A DNA stretch of 64,000 nucleotides from Bartonella kosoyi (GTDB lineage: Bacteria; Pseudomonadota; Alphaproteobacteria; Rhizobiales; Rhizobiaceae): NCBI RefSeq assembly GCF_003606325.2, contig NZ_CP031843.2, positions 992,001 through 1,056,000 on the forward strand, written 5' to 3'. The position numbers and the translations under genes were made by a program. The notes under the pieces were generated by a model that worked only from the letters and a program-made list of their open reading frames with translations, made no database searches and was not told the origin of the DNA. How positions within the stretch are numbered: the stretch's first letter is position 1; each line of letters begins with the position of its first letter. Shown piece after piece: positions 1 through 9,921 of the stretch.

Positions 1-3000
1 GTGAGAGGTGGTGATATCACTTTTGGAACAAAGGGCGCGAATTTTTTCTCAGGAAAAGGGGCGGTTGATATCGTTGATATTGTATCGCGCACAGTGCATT
101 TTGAAGGTCCTGTTGCGGGGAAGGATATTGGGGTTGTTGCTGGAACGGGCCGTTATGACTATGCTTCTCGTGAGATGAAGGAGCTCACCGATATTACTGG
201 TAAGCCAGAATATGCGATAGATGGTTCTGCTTTGGGGGCTCTCCAGGCGGATCAGATTAAACTTGTGGCAACCGAAAAAGGTGTTGGGGTTCGCATGCGC
301 CATGATATGGCGGCCAATGCGGGGCAGTTACATCTTTCTGCGGATGGAAAAATCTCCCTACAGAATGCCTTTGGTCATGGGGGTGTTTCCCTTAAGTCGA
401 AAAGCCAGAGCATCTTGGCAAAACACATCACCTCTAAAAAGCATATTGATATTGCAGCAAAAAAAGATGTGACATTAGAAACTGTTGGGGCGGATGGTCA
501 TTTTACAGCAGAGGCACAAGAAGGTTTTTTAACCATTGCAGGGCAAGCAACCTCTGGGGGCAATATGAAGCTGTCCTCACGCGAAGCCATCAAAGTCTCA
601 GGGCTAGGGGCAGGGGCTGATATGGCGTTTGAAACGGGCGGTGATCTGACCATTGCTGGCACTGTTTTGTCTGGGGGCAATTTAAAAGCACATGCCGGTG
701 GTGATATCAGGGCGTATCTTTTAGCCGGTGGGGTTGATATGGCAGCAACGGGGGCTGCTGGAAATCTTGTTTTGGGAAGCCATGGGGGTGTTGATCTCCA
801 GAGTAGTCAAGGTGCGATTGTTGCTGAAAGCATTTATGGAGCGGGAGATATCACACTGGTTTCTCATAACGGGCTATCTGTTTCTCAAACAATCCTCTCT
901 CATGATAATGTTGTCATTCATACACAACCTGATGCTGGAGTTCATTTTGGACAACTGATTGCTTATGGAAAGGCAGACATTGATGGTGGAGCGGTTGATT
1001 TTTCTTCGCTGATGGCGGGTGGAGATGCTGTTTTGAAGAGTGGCAGCCTTGATGCTGGCACATTGATGACAGGGTTAGATTTTGTTGCCTCTCAGGCAAG
1101 TCCTTCGAATCCTTCCGGTGATCTTGTTTTTTATGATAAAGGTTCTCTTTCGATCACAGCAGAAAAAGGGATAAAGGTTGGACATATTATCAGTGGTGAA
1201 AATATTGACCTTTTTGCTGGCAACGATATTTATTATGATCAGATCATAGGCTACGGCACAGCAACACTGACATCGGTATCAGGAGGGATTAGTGTTGAGA
1301 ATGTGCTGTCTGTTCTGGGGGATGTGAGGTTGACAGCACCGAGACTGGATTTAAGCAATAATCGTTCTCATATTTACACGCCTCAAACGCTGTATTTAAT
1401 TGCAGATCATATTGATGTTTCGGGAAGCGAATTAACGTATGGTGGTTTAGATTTTAACAGCACCAATGCCCTTGATATTCACCATGCACGGTTGCAAGCC
1501 GTGACAGATGAGGGTGGGACGGGAGATATTCTTTTTGTAGCACCAGGTGTTCTGGTTGATGAGGCAACATCAGTTTTAGCGGCACGAGATTTTGCCATCA
1601 AAACAGGGGAGCTTCACAATAGTGGTCAATTGGCAGCGGGTCAGAATTTAGCCTTTAGCGTGACGGGGGATTTGACCAACAGCAAAACGGGATTAATCTA
1701 TGTGAAGGGCCATGGTGCTCTCAAAGTTGATGGGGCTTTGTTGAATGATGCTGGTGTCGTTATGGCAGAGGGTGATTTATCTTTTACCAATGTGGCGGGT
1801 ACTGGAAAAAGCCTTTCCCTTGTCAATAAAGCAGGCTTGATTCAAGCCGGTGGAAACTTATTGATCCAAACCAAAACCTTGCAAAATGAAGCCGATAGTA
1901 CGCCGGTCATCACGGAAAAAAAGGAATATAGGGATATTTCTTTCCAAAAACCAGAAGGTTCTGATCAGCTCAGTGATGGGATGTTATATCAGGAGGACCC
2001 CAATCTTTGGGGAAAGGGGCACGAACATCAAGACGATAAACTAATAGGGAAAGGGCACGTAGAACTTTACTTAGATATTCCACTTTGGAATAGCAAAGAA
2101 GAAACCTATGGCACGGCAACATTGAAAAATGGAACAGTCTATAAGGCTTTTACTTGGGAACATAAGTCTATAAAGAAGGAATTTTCTGTACACCACTATA
2201 AATGGAATGGTGATAGCTGGGGAGGATGGTTTTTACCAAACAAAAACTGGTCCCATATGACAGAGGAGACTGTCACGCAGACGTTTTCGCATAAACCGGC
2301 AGCTCAGGGGATGATACAATCTCACGGCAATCTTATTATTAACGCTGATGATATTGAGAATCACTACAGCATCATAGAAGCGGGTGGAAATGCGGATATC
2401 CAAGCCAAGACGCTGACTAATTTGGGGGCGACAACTTATAAAAATGTCTATCTTGGCTGTCAGGCCAATACGGATGCTTATTGTTATGCCTATAACGCTG
2501 ATGGCAGTCGTAATGGTAGTCTCGATATAGACAATGGGAGTATTCGTCATATAAGTTCAGAAGTGACAGATACCGTTTCTGGTCTTGTTCAAGCGGGTGG
2601 CACGTTGAATTTGGTGGTCGATCAACTCAACAACAAGGCAGCCGAAGGGTCCATTACAGGGGATGCGCATTTTGAAGCCAAAGCGGTTGGAGGTAATCCA
2701 CTGGAGGCGCTGAACGGTTTAACCGGGGCTGGTGCTTTGTTTACACCCAAAGTGGATCTCAATAATTCAGGGGATCTTTCTGAGGGGCTTCCTTTGCCAA
2801 AGCCCCAATCGGGGGGTGTTGGGGGCACGCTGCCCAACCAGAATTTCATTTATGAAACGAGAGCAGATTTCCTTGATGTCGGTAAGTTTTATGGTTCAGC
2901 CTATTTTTTGAACAGAATTGGTTATAAGCCAGATCGGGAGATTTTCTTCTTAGGGGATGCTTATTTTGAAAAGCAACTGATTGAAAAACAAATGCGTGAT

Positions 3001-6000
3001 CTTGTGGGTCAAGGTTTGGGTAAAGGCGCCTTTATTCCAGGCAGTGATGCCATTGAACAAGTCAAAAGCCTGCTGGATGTCGGGGCAGAATATGCCAAAG
3101 CCCACAATCTTGTCTTTGGTGAACCTTTAAGTGAAGAACAATTGGCAAGTTTAGAAGCACCGATGGTGATTTATGTTCGTCAACAGGTCAAGGGCATGGA
3201 TGTTTATGCACCGGTGCTTTACATTCCAGAAAAAGACAGAGCCTCCTTTGTTTCTGCTGGAGCTTTGATCATGGGGGATGATGTCAATATCACCAGCCAA
3301 AATACAAGCACTTCAACGATTATCAATTCAGGGCGGATTGCGGCAAACCACCAATTGCATGTGCATGGCGGGGATATCCTCAGTCAAGGGGGGCATTTTG
3401 CTGCTGGTGGTGATGCTGTTTTGCTTGCAGAAAACAATATTCGTTTGGATGCAGGGCGCACAATGGTTGATGGTGTGGAAACTGTTTTAAACACCAATGC
3501 GCTTTCTACTGGGGGCAATGCGACAGTTTTCGCTAAGCAAGATATCACAGCCTCAGGGGTGAAGGTCACCACAGGGGGTGATCTTGCTATGGTTACAGAA
3601 GAAGGTAACTTAACGATAGGCGCAGCAGAAACCCATCACCACAGCGAGCATAGTGATGCCTCTATGCATCAACAATCAGAAGTTAATTCTGGCGGCTCAA
3701 CGACGCTTGTCTCTGGAAAAGATTTGCATGTTTTAGGCTCTGAGGTTCAAGCAACGGATAACCTTTTCTTACAAGCAAAAGAAAACGTTTCGATTGATGC
3801 CACGCGCAACAGTGCCAATAGCCATCGGGGGGAACAAACCTCCCATGTTGCTGTGCACAATGGCTCTCATTTAAGTTCTGGAAAAGATACCACTGTTCTC
3901 TCTGGAAAAGATATCCATGTTTCTGCGTCCGATATCGATGCGAAGGGCAATGTTGCTCTTGGTGCTCAAGGGGATATCACAATAGATACCAAATCCGATG
4001 AGATGGAGTATCATCTTCAGAATAAAAACCTTAAAGTGGATATGCAAGCCTCGCGAGCCGTTGGCTCTTCGATCAATGCTGGGGGTGATATCACCGCTAT
4101 TGCAGGGCAAGATGGCAAACCACATGATCTCACCATCACGGGCAGTTCTGTTACGGCTGATGGCAAGGTGGGGTTGAAAGCCAGCCACGATATTCTCATC
4201 AACAATGCGGAAAATAGTTTACAGTATGAGATGTCCTACCATAAAGAGGGGGGAGCATTTAGTAGCAGCAAATCCCAGCATAACAAGATTGATGCGACCC
4301 AAGTTTCCGGTTCACTCATATCGGGGGGCAAAGGCGTTGCCATTGATTCAGGAAACAACACGAAAGTTGTTGCCTCGATACTCACAGCCGGCAAGATAGG
4401 GGAGACTTCAGGAGAAAAAACGCCAGAAGACCAAGCAAAAGCCGATATTACCATTCACTCTGGTGGTAATATTCTCATCAAAGGGGCGCAAGAAAAGTAT
4501 GATCAGCAAGCACAATCGTCAGAAAGTGGATTTTTGAGTAGCAAATCTTCCGATACATCTCAATCCCATACAACAACGGTTTCCTCCATTCTTGGGGCGA
4601 CGGGCAACATTATTACGCAATCAGACAAAGAGACCACAATCACGGCTTCTCATATGATTGCCAATGAAGATATCAATGTGGCAGGACAAAGCGTGACGAT
4701 TGATGGCATGACAGACCATCATGAGAGCCATTCAGAAACTCATGAAACGGGTTTTGGTGTGGGATCAGGCAAGGGCTTTGTTTCGATCTACGGGAGTGAG
4801 GGAAAGGTGCAAAATGAAGAAAGTTTTGAACATCAAGGCTCTTCGCTCAATGGTAAAAATATCACTATCACCGCCGAAAAAGAAGATGTGAACGTGGTAG
4901 GTTCTGATTTTAATGCACGAGAAAATATTAATGTTTCGGCAGCCCATGATATCAATGTTTTGCCTGGTCACAATAGCCATAGCACAAGCTCAAAGGAAGA
5001 ACGTACAGGTTTTGGTTTTCAGTTTGAAAAGAGCAAAAGTGGTGCTTCTGTGGGTGTGGGGGTTGCGGGCGCCAAGGATAAAGGCGATCAATGGGAAAAT
5101 ACGAATACGCCGTCCAATTTCCATGCGGGCAATGATGCGAATTTTAATGCTGGCAATGATGTGAATTTTAAAGCGGCAAATGTTTCGGCAGACCGTGATG
5201 TCAACGTTAATGCTGGCAATAATATCACCCTATCGGAAAGCTATGATACCTCTAATGTACAAGAAACACATGAAAAAACCTTTGCCGGTGTGACAGCCTC
5301 TGCGGATATTGGTGTTCTTGGCACGGTACAAGGGCTAAAAGATTCAGCAGACCGCATGAATAATAAGGATGGAAATAACACAGTTATGAATGGCATCCTG
5401 ACCGGCATGAAAATCAATCACCTCTTTACCAAAGGCAGGGAGTTTGTTGATTGGTTGAGTGGTAATACAGGGGAAAGGGGAAATATAACCAAAGGATTGA
5501 GCAGTTCATTAGGTGGATTTGGAGGTTCTACCAAAGATGTTCTTGCCAATATGGCTGGTGCATCTGGCAGTGTGAGCGTGGGCTTTAAGAGCGAGAAAGC
5601 AGAAGCCTCTTCTCAAGTCTCCACAGCGACGACGACGACAATAGAAGGGAGGCGTTCTGTTAACATAAATGCTCACAACGGCAATATCCATGGTGTTGGA
5701 GCCGACATTATCGCCGGCACAAACCCGATTTATGTTCTGGACAATGATGCACAGAGCGGGAATATTAATATGACAGCGGGGCAAAATATCACCTTTGAAA
5801 GTGCAAAAAACACACAAAGCACACAAAACAACAATGAAAGTACTTCCATGAGTGTGGGCTATGGTTATGGCACGGGGGGGGCAGGGGCAACAGGCAGTGC
5901 TGCTTTTAGTCAAGGGGAAGGTTCCAGTGATGAAGTGCACCACAAGAACAGCCATATTATAGGCACCGGCACGGTTCATACCAACAGTGGGCAAAACACC

Positions 6001-7545
6001 ACACTGAATGGCGCCGTGGTTTCTGCAAACCGTGTAGAGATGAGTGTTGGAGGTGATTTCAGCATTACTAGCCAGAGCGATACCGGAAAAACTTCCAGCA
6101 AGCAAAATTCTGTTTCTGTTGGTTTTGGTGCTGGAGCAACGGGTGGCGGAGGTTCAATGAGCGCCTCTTTGAACAAGGATAAATCCTCTAGTGATTATCA
6201 CAGTGTTGTAGAGCAATCAGGCATCAAAGCAGAGGCGGGCGGTTTTGATATTACAGTTACGGGGACAACAAACTTGACCGGAGGCATTATTGCGAGCAGT
6301 GCCTCAGCGGATAAAAATAGTCTGACCACCGGAAGCATTACGACGAGTGATATCACCAACAGTGCCCATGCGACAGCCAGCAGCCATGGTTTTAGCCTTT
6401 CTGGAAATGACACGATAAAAAATATTACCAAGAATGTTTTAAACCATGGCAAAGCCAAGGATGGCGCAGAAGGAGAAACCAAATCCGCTATCAGTGATGG
6501 AACCATCATCCTAACCAATACAACTGGCCAAAGGTCCATGGGGCAAGATGCTGGAGAAATCATTGGTTCTCTCAACCGCAATACTGCAACAGCCCATCAG
6601 GCTGTTGCACCAATAGACGCCACATCCCTTGAGGGAGCAGTGCATAATCGCTTAGACATGATCAATGATTTATCCGATGAGGGATTGGGATATTTTTATA
6701 AAATTTACAAAATCGCTTATGCCACAAAACATCCTGAAGGAGAAGTTGCGCATGATGAAAATGGCAATGTCCTCTATTTAACCGATGAAAATGGAAAACC
6801 TATAAAAGGCAATGATGGAAAATATATTACTCTGTATCATTTTTTAAAACCAGAGGAAGAAAATCATTTACAAAAAGGCTCTGATGGCGAGGTTCATATG
6901 TTTTATAATGGTATTTTTACCTCCCCCGATGATGCCGCGCGTTATGCCGTCCAATTTGCTGACAACGATCATGGTCATCTGTATTTTACATATTTCCCGC
7001 AAGATAAAGACATGCTAGTAGAGGTTGGTATAGCGGTTTTTCAGAAGTTTTTTGAAGGTACATTTTTCTTTGGATTGACCAATTCGACCAAGAAGTTCCA
7101 GAATACAATGTATCTTTATGGCAATGACGGATTACGTATTGATGGGCACAGCCGTGGTAGTATGACGGTAGGTAACGGAATGCATGATTTTGAAAAGCGT
7201 GGTATTCACGGTATAGCAGGCAACACGAGTATCAATCTTTTTGGTCCAGCTTACAACGCTCAATCGATGGCTAATACACTCGATTATTTAAGTGATGGCA
7301 AGCAAACCTCTGTCGGTTTAGAAAACCACGCATATGACTTTGTTGGTATAAAGTTTGGTGGAAATCCTGCTACTTTTGATAAGATCCCTTCAGGGAGTAG
7401 TCCTGGGAACGAGGCATGGAGAATATTTACGACTTATCCTACTGTCCATGCTTGTTATGGTCATGCAAGCGATGTGTGTACATCGTTCTATGGCTCATCT
7501 CATCGTATACAAATTAATTCAATTCAATCAGGGGGCAAGAAATGA
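1..7545 (+). CDS. Filamentous haemagglutinin / CdiA-class exoprotein (5' partial)
   Basis: This is a very large two-partner-secretion adhesin/effector; 2514 codons are visible and the frame is open at the window edge, so the signal peptide and TPS transport domain lie upstream. Most of the protein is haemagglutinin-type beta-helix repeat, with hundreds of GGD/AGGN-like turns and DITI/NINV strands. Residues ~640-840 are a non-repetitive insert with a Cys pair. The last ~475 residues (from base 6118) form a separate module with an SLNR-NTATAH segment, a GLTNST segment and GHSRG at 2382-2386, followed by conserved Asp/His/Cys positions. The stop overlaps the next ATG (ATGA, 7542-7545), coupling it to a lipoprotein gene. 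By family knowledge it would be exported by a TpsB/CdiB partner, which is not in the window. The toxic activity of the C-terminus is inferred. Confidence 0.9.
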   Translation: MRGGDITFGTKGANFFSGKGAVDIVDIVSRTVHFEGPVAGKDIGVVAGTGRYDYASREMKELTDITGKPEYAIDGSALGALQADQIKLVATEKGVGVRMRHDMAANAGQLHLSADGKISLQNAFGHGGVSLKSKSQSILAKHITSKKHIDIAAKKDVTLETVGADGHFTAEAQEGFLTIAGQATSGGNMKLSSREAIKVSGLGAGADMAFETGGDLTIAGTVLSGGNLKAHAGGDIRAYLLAGGVDMAATGAAGNLVLGSHGGVDLQSSQGAIVAESIYGAGDITLVSHNGLSVSQTILSHDNVVIHTQPDAGVHFGQLIAYGKADIDGGAVDFSSLMAGGDAVLKSGSLDAGTLMTGLDFVASQASPSNPSGDLVFYDKGSLSITAEKGIKVGHIISGENIDLFAGNDIYYDQIIGYGTATLTSVSGGISVENVLSVLGDVRLTAPRLDLSNNRSHIYTPQTLYLIADHIDVSGSELTYGGLDFNSTNALDIHHARLQAVTDEGGTGDILFVAPGVLVDEATSVLAARDFAIKTGELHNSGQLAAGQNLAFSVTGDLTNSKTGLIYVKGHGALKVDGALLNDAGVVMAEGDLSFTNVAGTGKSLSLVNKAGLIQAGGNLLIQTKTLQNEADSTPVITEKKEYRDISFQKPEGSDQLSDGMLYQEDPNLWGKGHEHQDDKLIGKGHVELYLDIPLWNSKEETYGTATLKNGTVYKAFTWEHKSIKKEFSVHHYKWNGDSWGGWFLPNKNWSHMTEETVTQTFSHKPAAQGMIQSHGNLIINADDIENHYSIIEAGGNADIQAKTLTNLGATTYKNVYLGCQANTDAYCYAYNADGSRNGSLDIDNGSIRHISSEVTDTVSGLVQAGGTLNLVVDQLNNKAAEGSITGDAHFEAKAVGGNPLEALNGLTGAGALFTPKVDLNNSGDLSEGLPLPKPQSGGVGGTLPNQNFIYETRADFLDVGKFYGSAYFLNRIGYKPDREIFFLGDAYFEKQLIEKQMRDLVGQGLGKGAFIPGSDAIEQVKSLLDVGAEYAKAHNLVFGEPLSEEQLASLEAPMVIYVRQQVKGMDVYAPVLYIPEKDRASFVSAGALIMGDDVNITSQNTSTSTIINSGRIAANHQLHVHGGDILSQGGHFAAGGDAVLLAENNIRLDAGRTMVDGVETVLNTNALSTGGNATVFAKQDITASGVKVTTGGDLAMVTEEGNLTIGAAETHHHSEHSDASMHQQSEVNSGGSTTLVSGKDLHVLGSEVQATDNLFLQAKENVSIDATRNSANSHRGEQTSHVAVHNGSHLSSGKDTTVLSGKDIHVSASDIDAKGNVALGAQGDITIDTKSDEMEYHLQNKNLKVDMQASRAVGSSINAGGDITAIAGQDGKPHDLTITGSSVTADGKVGLKASHDILINNAENSLQYEMSYHKEGGAFSSSKSQHNKIDATQVSGSLISGGKGVAIDSGNNTKVVASILTAGKIGETSGEKTPEDQAKADITIHSGGNILIKGAQEKYDQQAQSSESGFLSSKSSDTSQSHTTTVSSILGATGNIITQSDKETTITASHMIANEDINVAGQSVTIDGMTDHHESHSETHETGFGVGSGKGFVSIYGSEGKVQNEESFEHQGSSLNGKNITITAEKEDVNVVGSDFNARENINVSAAHDINVLPGHNSHSTSSKEERTGFGFQFEKSKSGASVGVGVAGAKDKGDQWENTNTPSNFHAGNDANFNAGNDVNFKAANVSADRDVNVNAGNNITLSESYDTSNVQETHEKTFAGVTASADIGVLGTVQGLKDSADRMNNKDGNNTVMNGILTGMKINHLFTKGREFVDWLSGNTGERGNITKGLSSSLGGFGGSTKDVLANMAGASGSVSVGFKSEKAEASSQVSTATTTTIEGRRSVNINAHNGNIHGVGADIIAGTNPIYVLDNDAQSGNINMTAGQNITFESAKNTQSTQNNNESTSMSVGYGYGTGGAGATGSAAFSQGEGSSDEVHHKNSHIIGTGTVHTNSGQNTTLNGAVVSANRVEMSVGGDFSITSQSDTGKTSSKQNSVSVGFGAGATGGGGSMSASLNKDKSSSDYHSVVEQSGIKAEAGGFDITVTGTTNLTGGIIASSASADKNSLTTGSITTSDITNSAHATASSHGFSLSGNDTIKNITKNVLNHGKAKDGAEGETKSAISDGTIILTNTTGQRSMGQDAGEIIGSLNRNTATAHQAVAPIDATSLEGAVHNRLDMINDLSDEGLGYFYKIYKIAYATKHPEGEVAHDENGNVLYLTDENGKPIKGNDGKYITLYHFLKPEEENHLQKGSDGEVHMFYNGIFTSPDDAARYAVQFADNDHGHLYFTYFPQDKDMLVEVGIAVFQKFFEGTFFFGLTNSTKKFQNTMYLYGNDGLRIDGHSRGSMTVGNGMHDFEKRGIHGIAGNTSINLFGPAYNAQSMANTLDYLSDGKQTSVGLENHAYDFVGIKFGGNPATFDKIPSGSSPGNEAWRIFTTYPTVHACYGHASDVCTSFYGSSHRIQINSIQSGGKK

Positions 7546-7955
7546 AATACATCTTAAAATTATTGAGTGTGCTTGTTTTATTTATGATAGCTGGATGTAA
7601 TTTTTTTAAGCCTTCTCCAGGGTATCTCAGTATGTGGGAAAAGCCAGGGGCAGATTTTACAGAGGTAGGAAAAGCCTTGTTAGAATGTGGCATGCCAACC
7701 CCTTATGATGAGGATTCAGAAAACAGAAAGGTAAGCATTAATGCAAAAGCGACAATTTATGCTTGCATGATTCAATCAGGATTTCGCTATAAAAATGAGG
7801 AACTTTCGAGGATAGGAGGATGGTGTTATACATTTAGAGAAGAAAACCTTCCCATTTGCCAACCTGGTGCTGTCATCCCAAAACGGAGTGTCAAAAAGCG
7901 CTTAAACAGCCCTTTTTGTAAAAGGTACAAAAATGCAGATGAATGCCAACCCTAA
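7542..7955 (+). CDS. Small Cys-rich lipoprotein, putative immunity protein 1
   Basis: 137 residues. A type II signal peptide ends in a lipobox (MIAGC), so the mature protein should be lipid-anchored in the envelope. The mature part has regularly spaced cysteines (ECGMPTP, ACMIQSGF, GGWCYTF, PICQPG, SPFCK, ECQP) and an invariant PKRSVKKRLNSPFC block. The start overlaps the exoprotein stop by 4 bases, so the pair is translationally coupled. Position and paralogy with four further copies suggest immunity to the upstream C-terminal module. That role is inferred; no named family is claimed. Confidence 0.8.
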   Translation: MKYILKLLSVLVLFMIAGCNFFKPSPGYLSMWEKPGADFTEVGKALLECGMPTPYDEDSENRKVSINAKATIYACMIQSGFRYKNEELSRIGGWCYTFREENLPICQPGAVIPKRSVKKRLNSPFCKRYKNADECQP

Positions 7956-9444
7956 CAACACAACACCATTCGCAAAGCGTTTTAATGAGAATGTTGGCTT
8001 TGGTGCTGGAGCAACGGGTGGTGGAGGTTCAATGAGCGCCTCTTTCCAAAAGGACAAATCCTCTAGTGATTATCACAGTGTTGTGGAGCAATCCGGCATT
8101 AAAACCGGTAATGGCGGTTTTGATATTACAGTGGCGGGTGCAACAACCATGACCGGAGGAATTATTGATAGCACCGCACCGGCGAACAAAAATAAACTGA
8201 CTACAGGAACCATTAAAACGAGTGATATTACCAACAGTGCGCATGCTCAAGCTAACAGCGATGGGATCAGTATTTCTGCGGGAGGTCCCATGTATCAAGG
8301 CAAATACGGTGTCGGGAAAAACATTGCCAAGAATGTTTTAGATCATGCAAAAGCCAAAGATTCAGAGGAAGGCTATACCAAATCCGCCATTAGTGATAGC
8401 ACCATTGTGCTGACAAATGAAGCAGGGCAAAAGGCGTTGACGGGGCAAGATGTGGAACAAGCCATCGCCTCCCTTAACCGTGATACTGCCAACGCCCATA
8501 AGGGTGTACAACAGCTTGATGTTGCCAAGCTGGAACGAATCGTCCATGAAAACCGTGAAATGGCAACACAACTGCTGGAAGAAGGGTTTAAATACAGCGA
8601 TGACTCCTATAAAACCATGTTTATCAAAGAGCACCCCATCGCTGTGGTCGACCGTGATGAACAGGGCAATACAATCTATAAAACAGATGAAAATGGAGAA
8701 CCTATAGAAGACGCTCGTGGACAAAAAATCCCTAAGTTTCATTATTTAACGGATGAGGAAAAGCAGCATTTGCAAGCCGGCTCTGATGGCAAGGTTCATG
8801 TGTCCCTCAATGGTATCTTTACTCCACCAGAGGAAGCTGCTGTTTATGCGGAGCAACATGCGAAGGATCAAAATGCACCGCTTTATTTTGTTGTGTTTCC
8901 AGAAGCCGATTCTGCTATTTCAGAACTTCTGGTCGCGGGATACCAGAAGTTTATGGAAAATAACTTTTGGGGTTTGACCAATTCAACCCAAGAAGCAAAA
9001 GATCTGATGTCTCGCTATGGGAACACAGGATTGCATTTTGATGCCCATAGTCGTGGTAGTTTGACAAACTTGAATATGATGAATTCTTTCAAGCAAGAAG
9101 GTATCAATGATGTAGCTGGCAATACAACGATCAGTTTCTATGGACCAGCGGCTAATGTTTTGGCGGCATCAGATCTGTTAAAGTATGTGAGTGGTGGCAA
9201 ACAAACCACAATTGGTTTTGATGGTCATAGATATGACTTTGTCAGCAGAATTATCGGCGGCAATGGCTATACCTACGAGACAATACCTACTGGTAGTAGC
9301 ATGTGGAAAGAATGGCGGAGAATGTTCACAAATCCCAATAGCGTTCATACTTGTCTTGGACATGCGAGTCCAAAATGTAGATATGATTATGGTCTATCTC
9401 ATCTAAAACAATTTCCTTTAAGTAAATCATGGAGCAAAAAATGA
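7933..9444 (+). CDS. Orphan FHA/CdiA C-terminal module 1 (divergent copy)
   Basis: 503 residues homologous to the last ~475 residues of the exoprotein, starting at the VGFGAGATGGGGSMSAS segment, but clearly divergent in sequence. It has no signal peptide, TPS domain or repeats, so it cannot be secreted as it stands. The nucleophile-like motif reads AHSRG instead of GHSRG. The first ~20 residues form a leader (NANPNN...FAKRFNEN) that also precedes the other orphan copies. The start at 7933 lies inside the 3' end of the preceding lipoprotein gene. It may be a silent recombination donor or be translated by coupling. The fold and the role are inferred. Confidence 0.75.
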   Translation: MQMNANPNNTTPFAKRFNENVGFGAGATGGGGSMSASFQKDKSSSDYHSVVEQSGIKTGNGGFDITVAGATTMTGGIIDSTAPANKNKLTTGTIKTSDITNSAHAQANSDGISISAGGPMYQGKYGVGKNIAKNVLDHAKAKDSEEGYTKSAISDSTIVLTNEAGQKALTGQDVEQAIASLNRDTANAHKGVQQLDVAKLERIVHENREMATQLLEEGFKYSDDSYKTMFIKEHPIAVVDRDEQGNTIYKTDENGEPIEDARGQKIPKFHYLTDEEKQHLQAGSDGKVHVSLNGIFTPPEEAAVYAEQHAKDQNAPLYFVVFPEADSAISELLVAGYQKFMENNFWGLTNSTQEAKDLMSRYGNTGLHFDAHSRGSLTNLNMMNSFKQEGINDVAGNTTISFYGPAANVLAASDLLKYVSGGKQTTIGFDGHRYDFVSRIIGGNGYTYETIPTGSSMWKEWRRMFTNPNSVHTCLGHASPKCRYDYGLSHLKQFPLSKSWSKK

Positions 9445-9845
9445 AACAAACTCTAAAGCTATTAGGTGCGGTAGTTTTGTTGATCATAACAGGATGTCAA
9501 TTTAACAAACCTCCTCTAGGAGAGGTGGCAGCGTGGAAGAAACCAGGAGCAGATTCTACAGAAGTAGGAAAAGCCTTGTTAGAATGTGGAATGCCAACTC
9601 CTTATTATACCGATCCAGAAAGCAGAAAACTTAGTATCAATGCATGGGCAAAAATTCATGCGTGTATGGTTCAATCAGGTTTTCATTATGAAAATGAACA
9701 TGAGGGTGGGTGGTGTTATACTTTTAGAGAAGAAAACCTTCCGATTTGTCGACCAGGGGCTGTTGTTCCACAGAGAAGTGTCAAAAAGCGCTTAAACAGT
9801 CCTTTTTGTAAAAAGTATAAAAATAGCCGTAAATGCCAACCTTAA
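9441..9845 (+). CDS. Small Cys-rich lipoprotein, putative immunity protein 2
   Basis: 134 residues from MKQTLKLL. An upstream in-frame ATG at 9429 is possible, but 9441 reproduces the 4-base ATGA overlap seen in the other cassettes. The lipobox is LIITGC. The same Cys pattern as in the paralogues follows (ECGMPTP, ACMVQSGF, GGWCYTF, PICRPG, SPFCK, KCQP). It is paired with divergent orphan module 1, and its mature part differs from the other copies mainly in the middle third. Immunity is inferred from position and from coupling to the toxin-like module. Confidence 0.75.
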   Translation: MKQTLKLLGAVVLLIITGCQFNKPPLGEVAAWKKPGADSTEVGKALLECGMPTPYYTDPESRKLSINAWAKIHACMVQSGFHYENEHEGGWCYTFREENLPICRPGAVVPQRSVKKRLNSPFCKKYKNSRKCQP

Positions 9846-9921
9846 CAGCGCAAAACCATTCGCAAAGCGTTTTAATGAGAATGTTGGTTTTGGTGCTGGA
9901 GCAACGGGTGGCGGAGGTTCA

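Noticed and set aside
5509..6105. 198-codon frame on the minus strand inside the exoprotein gene
   Set aside because: It is antisense to a highly repetitive coding region, has no ribosome site and reads as low-information Cys/Arg-rich sequence, a shadow frame.
6198..6581. 127-codon minus-strand frame repeated at 9963 and 12250
   Set aside because: It recurs only because the plus-strand module is repeated; it is the antisense shadow of the module.
1..7545. VENN or similar CdiA pre-toxin boundary motif
   Set aside because: No VENN-type motif is readable; the module boundary is set only by where the downstream copies begin (6118).
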